From: Rhodanobacter sp.
Lineage (GTDB): Bacteria; Pseudomonadota; Gammaproteobacteria; Xanthomonadales; Rhodanobacteraceae
Reading direction: 5' to 3'
Length of the DNA stretch: 53,079 nt
NCBI GenBank assembly: GCA_030148505.1
Contig: JASBTI010000039.1
Location: 1 to 53,079 of the forward strand
Part shown: piece after piece, positions 1 through 7,589 of the stretch
Layout: every line of letters begins with the position of its first letter
Numbering within the stretch: the stretch's first letter is position 1
Program-made: the position numbers and the translations under genes
The notes under the pieces: generated by a model
What the model saw: the letters and a program-made list of their open reading frames with translations, nothing else
Told to the model about the DNA's origin: nothing
The model's database searches: none

Positions 1-240
1 ATCGACCACGGTGAAAGTGACCTTGAGCGAGGTGTCGCTGCGCTGGATCGAGCCGGCCTTGACCATGCCGCCGAGGCGGAATGTCCGGTAGTGGGACGCT
101 TGTCCCGATTGCACCTGGCTCGGCGTGAACAGGTAATTCATGTTCTGCTGCAGGGCGTAGATGCCCAGGCTGATCGCCAGGGACGCGGCCACGGCAACGA
201 CGGCAACGACGATGAGCCTGCGTTTACGGGTGGGATTCAT
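1..240 (-). CDS. ccmE: Cytochrome c-type biogenesis protein CcmE, N-terminal part
   Basis: Periplasmic heme chaperone that receives heme from the CcmABCD complex and passes it to CcmF/H for attachment to apocytochrome c. The visible 80 codons begin MNPTRKRRL, followed by one membrane anchor (about residues 8-28) and the start of the OB-fold domain with the family-typical stretch [11 protein letters not shown]. The heme-binding His lies beyond the left edge, so the gene is incomplete only because the window ends. An in-frame ATG two codons upstream (246) is an alternative start; 240 matches the usual MNP start. It is the last visible gene of the ccmABCDE run, about 20 bp after ccmD. Confidence 0.9.
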   Translation of the reverse strand, partial: MNPTRKRRLIVVAVVAVAASLAISLGIYALQQNMNYLFTPSQVQSGQASHYRTFRLGGMVKAGSIQRSDTSLKVTFTVVD

Positions 241-263
241 GGGCATTGTCGTGAGCCATCCGT

Positions 264-485
264 TTACGGGGTGGTTTGAGTGGGAGACGTTTTGTCGCTG
301 GCCTGGCCCTGTCGGGCACTTTGACGGGCCACGCGGGCATTTAGTTCACGCAGCAGGCGTCGGCGACGGAAGATCGGCGAGCAGGTGTCGGCGATCAGCA
401 CGATGAAGAACACCGCGTAGGCGGGCCACACGTAGACGGCGTAACCGCCCATTGCAAAAAAGCTTTGCAGCGCCTGGACACTCAT
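264..485 (-). CDS. ccmD: Heme exporter protein CcmD
   Basis: Small inner-membrane subunit (73 aa) that stabilises the CcmABC-CcmE complex and helps release holo-CcmE. One membrane helix (about residues 10-32) starts from the family-typical [15 protein letters not shown] segment and is followed by a basic stretch (RRRRLLREL) and a polar tail. The start ATG overlaps the ccmC stop in an ATGA junction, which supports the start and suggests translational coupling. The gene is short, but the motif and position between ccmC and ccmE make it secure. Confidence 0.92.
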   Translation of the reverse strand: MSVQALQSFFAMGGYAVYVWPAYAVFFIVLIADTCSPIFRRRRLLRELNARVARQSARQGQASDKTSPTQTTP

Positions 486-1240
486 CGCTTACCCTCGCGC
501 GCGGCGATTTGCCGCACCCATTCTTTGCCGCTTTCCAGCGCCAGTAGGTCGGTGCGCGCGCGCCGGAACAAACTGGCGGCGTAGTAGAACTTGGTGGCCA
601 GCGTCACCGTGAGCAGCGGCCACAGCATGTCCCAGGCGATCTTCGAGTGCCCGAAGATGTTGACAGTGCTGCCCTGGTGCAAGGTGTTCCACCAGGTGAC
701 CGAGTAGTGGACGATCGGCACATTGATGATGCCGATGATCGCCAGAAAAGCGGCGGCACGTGCGCCTTGTCGACGATCCTCGAATGCGTGATACAACCCG
801 ATGACCCCGAGATATAGGAACAGCAGCACCAATTCCGACGTCAGTCGCGCATCCCAGGTCCACCATGTGCCCCACATCGGCTTGCCCCACAGTGAACCGG
901 TGACCAGGGTGATGAAGGTAAAGGCGGCGCCGATCGGTGCCGACTCCATCGCCACCACTTCAGCCAGCTTGATCCGCCACACCAGGGCAATGAAGGCGGA
1001 TACCCCCATGACGCCGTAAATGAACATACTCATCCAGGCACTGGGAACATGGATGAAGATGATCCGGTAGGCGTCCCCCTGTTGATAATCGGGCGGTGCC
1101 AGCACCAGGCCGCCGTATAGCCCGATGGCGCCGAGCAGTAGCGCGAAAGCCATCATCCATGGCCGCAGGGTGCCGGCGAAGCGATAGAAGGTGGGCGGCG
1201 AGCTGAGCTTGTGCAGCCAAAGTGGGATCCAGTTAGACAT
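482..1240 (-). CDS. ccmC: Heme exporter protein CcmC
   Basis: Integral membrane heme-handling protein of cytochrome c maturation System I that presents heme to CcmE. The 252-aa protein has six predicted helices, the tryptophan-rich WWD segment (WGKPMWGTWWTWD, about 118-130) and the two periplasmic heme-ligand histidines expected for the family (H64 in FIHVPSAW and H188 in TLHQGS). It lies 18 bp after ccmB and overlaps ccmD by 4 bp. Length and motifs are normal for the family. Confidence 0.95.
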   Translation of the reverse strand: MSNWIPLWLHKLSSPPTFYRFAGTLRPWMMAFALLLGAIGLYGGLVLAPPDYQQGDAYRIIFIHVPSAWMSMFIYGVMGVSAFIALVWRIKLAEVVAMESAPIGAAFTFITLVTGSLWGKPMWGTWWTWDARLTSELVLLFLYLGVIGLYHAFEDRRQGARAAAFLAIIGIINVPIVHYSVTWWNTLHQGSTVNIFGHSKIAWDMLWPLLTVTLATKFYYAASLFRRARTDLLALESGKEWVRQIAAREGKR

Positions 1241-1258
1241 GGTAGCGGATGAGTCCTC

Positions 1259-1945
1259 TCAGGCGTCCAGGGCAATACGAAGGGCCGCCGCACATGCCAG
1301 GGGGGCCAAGGCCACAGCCAGAACCAGCGCGGCAGCAAGCCAGACGATCGGTGCAAGCCATGGGAGCCCTTGCTGGGCAGCGGCGACAGCCCCGGCGGCA
1401 AAGATCACCGCCGGCACGCACAAGGGCAGCAACATCAGGGCGAGCAGCATACCAGAGCGGCGGGTCCCAGCTGTCAGTGCCACCAGCACGGCACCCAACA
1501 GACTGAGCAGCGGCGTGGCCAGCAACAAGGCCAGCAGCAGCACGGGAATCACCGCGGCCGGCAGGTGCAGCATGGCGGCCAGCAACGGGGTGGCCACGAT
1601 CAGCGGAAGCGCGGTGGTGATCCAGTGGGCAAGAATTTTCATCCCCAGCATCAGCGCCAGCGGTTGCGGTGCCAGCACCAGTTGCTCCAGCGAGCCGTCC
1701 TCGATGTCGCTGCTGAACAGAGCGTCCAAGGCCAGCAACATCGACAGCAGGATGGTCACCAGGATCACGCCACCGGCAATGCGCTGCAGCAAGCTGTCTT
1801 CCGGACCCAGGGCGAAGGGAAACAGCATCGTCACGATCAAGGCATACAGCACCGGCATGGCGATGTCGCCGCGGCGGCGCCAGGCGAGGGTGAGATCGCG
1901 CCGTAACATCGCGGCGCAGGCGTTGGCCAGTCCGGGGTTTTTCAT
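1259..1945 (-). CDS. ccmB: Heme ABC exporter permease CcmB
   Basis: Permease partner of the CcmA ATPase in cytochrome c maturation. The 228-aa protein has six hydrophobic segments and begins MKNPGLANACAAMLRRDLTLAWRRRGD, a conserved N-terminal pattern. The segment SDIEDGSLEQLVLAP (about 84-98) is characteristic of CcmB. The open frame extends further upstream, but the ATG at 1945 forms an ATGA overlap with the ccmA stop and matches the family length, so that start was chosen. Confidence 0.94.
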   Translation of the reverse strand: MKNPGLANACAAMLRRDLTLAWRRRGDIAMPVLYALIVTMLFPFALGPEDSLLQRIAGGVILVTILLSMLLALDALFSSDIEDGSLEQLVLAPQPLALMLGMKILAHWITTALPLIVATPLLAAMLHLPAAVIPVLLLALLLATPLLSLLGAVLVALTAGTRRSGMLLALMLLPLCVPAVIFAAGAVAAAQQGLPWLAPIVWLAAALVLAVALAPLACAAALRIALDA

Positions 1946-2577
1946 GCATGCATCCGGATATGACGTGGCTCGCCGCCGTGAAAACTCACTGAACCGTGGC
2001 TGGTCACCAGCGCTGCTCCGCCCTCGGCGGTATGCTGTTCCAGCAGCCGGTTGACCATGGCGATGCCTACGCGATCGAGGTTGGCGTAGGGCTCGTCGAG
2101 CAGCCATAGAGTTGCCGGCAGCAATAGCAGTCGCGCCAGCGCCGCACGTTTTTTCTGGCCGGCAGAAAGCCGCCGTACCGGTTCGTCTTCATAGCCGCAG
2201 AGGCCGATATCCGCGAGCACCGTTGCCGAGGTCTTTTCCGGATGTCGGCCGTGCAGGCCCGCGGCGACGTGCAGGTTTTCCCGCGGGCTGAGATCGGTCT
2301 TGAGGCCAAGCTGGTGACCAAGAAACAGAACGTCGCCGGCGCAGGTGTCGCGGTGCATGGGCTGGCCTCGCCAGAACAGCTCGCCGTCACCGACGTGCAG
2401 CAGGCCGGCAAGGATACGCAGCAAGGTGGTCTTGCCACTGCCGTTATCGCCTTCGACCAGCGCCAATTCGCCCGACTTCAGCTGAAAACTCAGCGGGGCG
2501 AACACCGGCTCGTCCTGGCGATGGAAACTCAACGCCCGTGCTTCGAGCAGGAGCGTGGCGGGATCGGCAACAGTCAT
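1942..2577 (-). CDS. ccmA: Heme ABC exporter ATP-binding protein CcmA
   Basis: ATPase subunit of the CcmAB transporter, whose ATP hydrolysis drives release of holo-CcmE. Walker A is GDNGSGKTT (about 43-51), the signature is LSAGQKKR and Walker B is LWLLDEPYANLD. The start at 2577 (MTVADPATLL, 211 aa) is preferred over the upstream ATG at 2595 because it forms an ATGA overlap with the stop of the preceding DUF3293 gene. The 4-bp overlaps on both sides indicate one polycistronic, translationally coupled unit. Confidence 0.94.
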   Translation of the reverse strand: MTVADPATLLLEARALSFHRQDEPVFAPLSFQLKSGELALVEGDNGSGKTTLLRILAGLLHVGDGELFWRGQPMHRDTCAGDVLFLGHQLGLKTDLSPRENLHVAAGLHGRHPEKTSATVLADIGLCGYEDEPVRRLSAGQKKRAALARLLLLPATLWLLDEPYANLDRVGIAMVNRLLEQHTAEGGAALVTSHGSVSFHGGEPRHIRMHA

Positions 2578-3050
2578 TGTTCTGATTGTCCGCAATGCCG
2601 ATGGTGCTTGTCCATGCGGCGTGCTGACGCTGGATCAGCGGGTAACAGGCGCAGCCGGGCGGGTCCGCTGCCCTGCCCATGGACGTAGGCATCCTGCTCG
2701 AAGCGGTGTCCCAGCAGGTCGAGCCCGGCGGTGTCGATGCCGACCACGAACAGGCTCGGTTCGCTCCAGTCATCGACACGGCCGACGCCGAGGGCGGGAA
2801 GTATCTGTGCCACCGAGGACGATTCACGCAGCGAGGCCAGCAGTCGCTTCTGGGCAGCCAGGTTGTCGGCATCGCCACGTGGCAGGGAGTGCGGATTCCA
2901 TGCCGTGATGAAACCCCATGGCAGGAAGCCGGTGATCGCCTGTAGCGCGGGTGGCAGCGGTTGGTCGATGCGGATGCCTGCCCATTCGATCTCGTCCAGG
3001 CAGACCATGTAGCGGGTGGTACGAAACGCTTGCAGCGTGGCGTCATCCAT
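2574..3050 (-). CDS. DUF3293 domain-containing protein
   Basis: Small soluble protein of 158 aa resembling the DUF3293 family, whose function is unknown. Visible family-like stretches are ITGFLPWGFITAWNPHS (about 39-55, the usual 'ITAWNP' core) and a later SLFVVGID segment. There is no signal peptide or membrane helix. Its start lies 8 bp inside the end of kmo, and its stop overlaps the ccmA start as ATGA. It therefore sits as a bridge between a kynurenine monooxygenase and the cytochrome c maturation genes. The family assignment rests on motif recall, not a search. Confidence 0.72.
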   Translation of the reverse strand: MDDATLQAFRTTRYMVCLDEIEWAGIRIDQPLPPALQAITGFLPWGFITAWNPHSLPRGDADNLAAQKRLLASLRESSSVAQILPALGVGRVDDWSEPSLFVVGIDTAGLDLLGHRFEQDAYVHGQGSGPARLRLLPADPASARRMDKHHRHCGQSEQ

Positions 3051-4542
3051 GAGACGGCAACGGTAGCGGCGGTAGTGTATGTTCCAGCTTTTGCTGCGCC
3101 GTATCGAGATCGACGTCGGCGATGCTGGTCGTGCCCTGCAGCAACTCCTCCAGCAGGGCATCCTGGGCCTGCCCACGCTCCAGCGCATAAGCATACGGCA
3201 GGTGCGTGAAGCTGACCATGCGGTAGCGCGCCATGTAGTGCCGCGGTGCCCGCGCTGCCAGCAGGGCACCGAGTTCGCGCCGGGCCAGATAGTGTGGATC
3301 GGCGACGGAATCCCGCATCTCGATGTAGTTCTCCAGTGCCATCCGGGCGATCGCATCGGTGTCCGGCTGGCGGATACGCTGGAACTCGGCGAACACCGAG
3401 GCGCTGTCGTCGGGGGCGGCGGCCAGCAAGTTGCTGAGCAGCACGGTGTCCTCGAAACCGCAATTCATGCCCTGGCCGTGGAAGGGCACGATCGCGTGGG
3501 CGGCATCACCAATCAGCAAGGTGTTGCCGTCGAGGTGCCAGCGATCGAGGTACAGCGTCGACAGGCCACCTACCGGGTGGCTTTCATAGTCATCGGCGAA
3601 AGTGGGTAGCAGCGGCAGCAAGTCCGGAAATTGTTCACGGAAAAAAGCCGAGGCGCTTGCCGCGTCCGGCAAGCTGGCAAAACTGCGGATCGCCTCCTGA
3701 GTGCTCCGAGGCTGCGCCGGTTGGTCGCAGGTGGGCAGAAACAAGGTCACCGTGAAGCTGCCTTCGGTATTCGGCAGCGCAATGCACATGTAGCCGCCGC
3801 GTGGCCAGATGTGCAGGGCATGTGGCTCGAGCGCAAATGGCGCATGAGGTCCGCCGTCATCACCTTTGTCCACGGGGGGGATCTCCAGCTCCTTGTAGCT
3901 GTGACCCAGTGCCTCGATCCGCTCGCCAAGCGGAGCATGCATCTGCATCGCGGCACGCAGCGACGAGCCGGCACCGTCGGCACCGATCAAGATGCCCGTC
4001 GCGTGTTGCCGTGATATCCCGTCAGCGTCAGTCAGCTCAATGACGTTCCGTGCGATGGCAGCGCCGCTGAGCGCTTGGCCGAAGTGGAATCTCGCGCCTG
4101 CGGATTCGGCGGCATCCAGCAGCAGCCTGTTCAGCACGTCGCGCGAGACGGACCAGATCACCTCACTGTCGTCGACCCCGTAGCGCTGCAGGCTGCTGTT
4201 GCCGGCGCGATCGTGCACCATGCGCCCGCGCATCATTACGGCGTGCCGAAGCACCTCCTCGGCGAGTCCGGCACTGCGCAAGGCATGCAGGCCGCGCTCG
4301 GCCAGGGCCAGGTTGATCGATCGCCCCACGTCCACGGAGGGGCTCGCGCCGACCGCCCCGTTGGACGATCGGTTTCCCGCGGTAGGGAGGTCCGCTGTGA
4401 GTACGGGATTGTGCTGCCGACTGTGCCGCGGGTCGGCACGCTTCTCGAAAACCTCGACCCTGAATCCGCATTGCGCCATCTGTTGCGCCAGAAGTGCGCC
4501 GACCAGTCCGCCGCCAATCAGGGTGATCGATTGCTGCACCAT
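3043..4542 (-). CDS. kmo: Kynurenine 3-monooxygenase
   Basis: FAD-dependent aromatic hydroxylase that converts L-kynurenine to 3-hydroxykynurenine with NADPH and O2, in the kynurenine branch of tryptophan breakdown or NAD synthesis. The N-terminal dinucleotide motif is LIGGGLVGALLAQ (8-20). GRSINLALAERG (73-84), the DDSEVIWSV segment and the second FAD motif LIGDAAHAIVPFHGQGMNCGFED are all family signatures. At 499 aa it is longer than usual, mainly because of an extra stretch of about 30 residues (roughly 40-72) between FEKRADPR and GRSINLAL. It begins the minus-strand unit that runs through the DUF3293 gene into ccmA-E. No other kynurenine-pathway gene is in the window. Confidence 0.93.
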   Translation of the reverse strand: MVQQSITLIGGGLVGALLAQQMAQCGFRVEVFEKRADPRHSRQHNPVLTADLPTAGNRSSNGAVGASPSVDVGRSINLALAERGLHALRSAGLAEEVLRHAVMMRGRMVHDRAGNSSLQRYGVDDSEVIWSVSRDVLNRLLLDAAESAGARFHFGQALSGAAIARNVIELTDADGISRQHATGILIGADGAGSSLRAAMQMHAPLGERIEALGHSYKELEIPPVDKGDDGGPHAPFALEPHALHIWPRGGYMCIALPNTEGSFTVTLFLPTCDQPAQPRSTQEAIRSFASLPDAASASAFFREQFPDLLPLLPTFADDYESHPVGGLSTLYLDRWHLDGNTLLIGDAAHAIVPFHGQGMNCGFEDTVLLSNLLAAAPDDSASVFAEFQRIRQPDTDAIARMALENYIEMRDSVADPHYLARRELGALLAARAPRHYMARYRMVSFTHLPYAYALERGQAQDALLEELLQGTTSIADVDLDTAQQKLEHTLPPLPLPSHG

Positions 4543-4711
4543 ATTGCGATCCGTTTGGGGGTTTGCGCACTGTTCCGCAAGTGAGCGGAGACTGCAATCC
4601 TTCTGTGCGTCACCATCGTAAGCCGGCGCACCGTGCTGACCGCAGCGAGTTTTCTTTCCACTGGGGCGGTCGACGGCAAGGCAGTGGTGCCCGGGAACGC
4701 CGACCTTGCTG

Positions 4712-6061
4712 TCAGTCGAGCGCCAGTGCGCGTTTCAAGGGACGTTTCAAACCGCTGGCCAGCACCCCACCGAGAGCGGCGACGCCTGCGTGCAGGGCCC
4801 AGAATGCGGCCGGCGTCATATGTTCGTAAAAGCCGCCCAGCCAGCCGATGATCAGGTTGCCGACAAACAGGGTGAGGAATACCGCGCCCATCAGCGTCGC
4901 CTTGATCTGGGCTGGCGCGGTGCGGGAGACCAGCGCCAGTAGCGTCGGCCAGTAGTACAGGAAGGCGATGCCGAGCAAGGTGTCGTAGAGCAGGGGGACG
5001 ACTAATGAGGTACGCGGGCTGACCATGCAGGCGGCGACGAGGACCAGGTTGGCTACCGCGGTCAGCCAGGCGCCGGTGGCGATTTTGCCCAGGTCGTCAG
5101 GCTCATTTCCCTGCACTGACTGGCGCCGCCACAGGGTGAGCAACAGCGGCACGGCCAGGATGCTTGCCAGCGGGTCGATCGAGCTGAACCAGGCCACCGG
5201 CACATGGAAACCGAGCACCTCCAGATTGACGCTGCGATCGATCCAGACCAGCCCCAGATTGGTGTTCTGGTAGTAGCCGACGCTCTGGAAAATGGTAATG
5301 GCCGAGACCACTGCCAAGGCGACGACGATGCGCCACTGGCGTCGATTCATCGAAGCTTCCACCGGTACAGGCTGGGTACGCGGGCGATCGGCTGGCAGGT
5401 AGCGGAAGCCGGCCAAGTAGGTAAACAGCCCAATCAGCATCAACCCTCCGGCCAGGCCAAAGCCTGCATGCCAGCCATACAGCTGCGCCAGCAGTCCGCA
5501 TAGCAGCGGCCCGGCGACCGCGCCGACATTGATACCGATCGAAAAGATCGCAAAAGCCCGCGTACGCCCCTCACCATCGGTTTCGGGATAGAGCTGGCCG
5601 ACCTGGGTCGAGATATTGCCCTTCAGCAGACCGCTACCGACGATCAACAAGGCCAGGGCGAGCAGGAAGGAGGCATCGAATGCCATTGCCAGATGGCCAG
5701 CGCTCATCATCACTGCGCCGATCATCACGGCGCTGCGGCGACCGAGCCAGCGATCGGCGATCCAGCCACCCAGTACCGGGGTGAAATAGACCAGGCCGGT
5801 GTACAGCCCCATGATCTGCGAAGCCAACGCCAGCGTAGTCATCGGCCCGAATACGGATTCCAGTGCCGTACGGAATACCGTAAAACCCGCGATGTTCCCG
5901 ATATGCCCCTGCAGCAGCAGTTCCTGGCTCATGTAGAGCACCAGCAGGGACGTCATGCCGTAGTAGGAAAAGCGTTCCCACGCTTCGGTAAAGCTCAGAT
6001 AGGCCAAGGCCCTCGGCTGACCGAAGAAGGTTCGCGGCCGCCTGTTCACGTCATCGCTCAT
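4712..6061 (-). CDS. POT/PTR-family proton-coupled oligopeptide transporter
   Basis: Inner-membrane symporter expected to import di- or tripeptides with protons. The 449-aa protein has 12-14 hydrophobic segments, the POT signature ExxERFxYYG (EAWERFSYYG in helix 1, about residues 27-36), and later PTR-family features such as GGWIADRWLGRR and LLKGNISTQVGQLY. The frame stays open to 6133, but the ATG at 6061 (MSDDVNRRPR) gives the usual short hydrophilic leader. It lies about 80 bp downstream of phaB on the same strand. Substrate range cannot be told from the sequence. Confidence 0.88.
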   Translation of the reverse strand: MSDDVNRRPRTFFGQPRALAYLSFTEAWERFSYYGMTSLLVLYMSQELLLQGHIGNIAGFTVFRTALESVFGPMTTLALASQIMGLYTGLVYFTPVLGGWIADRWLGRRSAVMIGAVMMSAGHLAMAFDASFLLALALLIVGSGLLKGNISTQVGQLYPETDGEGRTRAFAIFSIGINVGAVAGPLLCGLLAQLYGWHAGFGLAGGLMLIGLFTYLAGFRYLPADRPRTQPVPVEASMNRRQWRIVVALAVVSAITIFQSVGYYQNTNLGLVWIDRSVNLEVLGFHVPVAWFSSIDPLASILAVPLLLTLWRRQSVQGNEPDDLGKIATGAWLTAVANLVLVAACMVSPRTSLVVPLLYDTLLGIAFLYYWPTLLALVSRTAPAQIKATLMGAVFLTLFVGNLIIGWLGGFYEHMTPAAFWALHAGVAALGGVLASGLKRPLKRALALD

Positions 6062-6140
6062 GGAATCCCCCGACAGCGCGAGCCTAGCCGGAATACGGGC
6101 GCGTTGGATACGGGTCGCTGCGGTCGCCTCCACAGCAACT

Positions 6141-6902
6141 TCAGAAGCTCATGAAATAGCCACCGTTCACGGGGAGGTTGATGCCAGTGATGTAGCCCGC
6201 GTCGTCGGCCGTCAGAAAGCCTACGGCACGGGCGATGTCGGCCGGTGAGCCGAGGCGGCCGACCGGGATGTCGGCAATGATCCCTTCGCGGATCTCATTG
6301 GACAGCGCGGCGACCATCGCGGTATCGCAATAGCCCGGCGATACGGTGTTGACGGTGACGCCCTTGCGGGCCGTCTCGCGTGCCAACGCCATGCTAAAGC
6401 CGTGTACTCCGGCCTTGGCCGCGGAATAGTTGGTTTGGCCGAACTGGCCGGTCTGGCCATTCACCGAGCTGATGTTGACGATGCGTCCGAAGCCGCGTGC
6501 CGTCATGCCCTCGACCACATTGCGGCACATGTTGAACACGCTGTCGAGATTCACCTGTATCAGCTCGTGCCACTGCTGCGGCGTCATCTTGCGCAGGGTG
6601 GCGTCGCGGGTGATGCCGGCGGCATTGACCAGGATATCGATGCGGCCATATTGCTGCTCGATGCGCGCAGTCAATGCCTTGCATTGGTCGAAGTCGCTGA
6701 CATCGGTGGCTTCGAAGGTGATTGTGCCCTTGAACCCGGCGACGTCATTTTGAAACGTCGTGATGCGCTCCTCGCGCGAGGCGAGGTCTATGGCAATCAC
6801 GTGCCGATGTTGTTGTACCAGGTGACGACAGATCTCCGTCCCCAGCCCGCCGATGCCCCCGGTGACAATGGCGACGCGCCCTGCAATAGCCGATTGGCTC
6901 AT
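6141..6902 (-). CDS. phaB: Acetoacetyl-CoA reductase
   Basis: Short-chain dehydrogenase reducing acetoacetyl-CoA to (R)-3-hydroxybutyryl-CoA with NADPH, the second step of polyhydroxybutyrate synthesis. The cofactor motif is TGGIGGLG (14-21), NAAG is at about 93-96, and the catalytic Ser145/146, Tyr159 and Lys163 lie in NISSVNGQTGQFGQTNYSAAK. The NGQ(T/K)GQFGQTNYSAAK block separates PhaB from the fatty-acid enzyme FabG. The length (253 aa) is typical. The PHA regulator phaR lies just upstream on the same strand; phaC and phaA are not in the window. Confidence 0.92.
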   Translation of the reverse strand: MSQSAIAGRVAIVTGGIGGLGTEICRHLVQQHRHVIAIDLASREERITTFQNDVAGFKGTITFEATDVSDFDQCKALTARIEQQYGRIDILVNAAGITRDATLRKMTPQQWHELIQVNLDSVFNMCRNVVEGMTARGFGRIVNISSVNGQTGQFGQTNYSAAKAGVHGFSMALARETARKGVTVNTVSPGYCDTAMVAALSNEIREGIIADIPVGRLGSPADIARAVGFLTADDAGYITGINLPVNGGYFMSF

Positions 6903-7015
6903 GTTTTTCCCGGATTGAGAGATCCGTCAGGCCGGCACAGGTAGTGCTGCAGCGGGCGGATTTAAGGTGACTCGAAGGCATGCCCGCCTAGCGGCATACG
7001 GTTGCCGGATCGCAA

Positions 7016-7504
7016 TCAGCCGGACTTTTTGCTGCCGCTGCTGGATTTTGCGGGGGTCGGACTGGTCGTGTCGAGCAAGCCCTTTTGCAATGCCTGGAAC
7101 GCGGCCATGTTGCGCTCGGTCAGATCATTCAGCATGGTCCATGGTGTTTGTCCCATCAGGTTGTTCAGCTGACTGCGAAACTGCGTCTGCTGATCGAGAA
7201 ACACCTGCAGACTGCGCTCGAGATAAGGCCCCATGAAGCCCTGCAGGGAGTCACCGTAGAAGCGGATGATCTGACTTAGCAACTGCGGCGACAGCATGGG
7301 CTGGCCGGTGTCTTCATGTTCAGAGATGATCTGCAACAGCACCGAACGGGTCAGGTCATCGCCGCTCTTGGCATCCCGGACTTCGAAATCCTCGTTGTCC
7401 AGTACCAGCTGGCGAACCTCTTCCAGGGTGATGTAGCTGGAGATTTCAGTGTCGTAGAGACGCCGGTTCGGGTATTTCTTGATAGTGCGCTTCATCTTGG
7501 CCAT
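7016..7504 (-). CDS. phaR: Polyhydroxyalkanoate synthesis repressor PhaR
   Basis: Cytoplasmic regulator that binds both DNA and nascent PHA granules, derepressing phasin and PHA genes when polymer accumulates. The N-terminal DNA-binding region starts with the family hallmark TIKKYPNRRLYDTE (about 7-20) and is followed by PHB-accumulation regulatory repeats (LLQIISEHEDTGQPMLS; IIRFYGDSLQGFMGPYLERS). The tail is Ser/Lys-rich. An alternative ATG three codons in (7495) is possible. It sits 113 bp upstream of phaB in the same direction. No clear ribosome binding site distinguishes the two starts. Confidence 0.92.
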   Translation of the reverse strand: MAKMKRTIKKYPNRRLYDTEISSYITLEEVRQLVLDNEDFEVRDAKSGDDLTRSVLLQIISEHEDTGQPMLSPQLLSQIIRFYGDSLQGFMGPYLERSLQVFLDQQTQFRSQLNNLMGQTPWTMLNDLTERNMAAFQALQKGLLDTTSPTPAKSSSGSKKSG

Positions 7505-7553
7505 GGCGACACGCTAGCAGAACATATTGCGGCGCACCAGTCACCGGGGGCTG

Positions 7554-7584
7554 AAAATGCTGCAGCGCGAGCCCGCAGCATTTT
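7554..7584. terminator. Strong hairpin between phaR and emrB, probable terminator
   Basis: Perfect 10-bp inverted repeat: AAAATGCTGC at 7554-7563 and GCAGCATTTT at 7575-7584, with an 11-nt loop. A T-rich run follows on the plus strand; on the minus strand the stem itself ends in TTTT. It lies directly after the emrB stop and upstream of phaR, so it most likely ends the marR-emrB transcript. Confidence 0.7.
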
Positions 7585-7589
7585 TCTCT

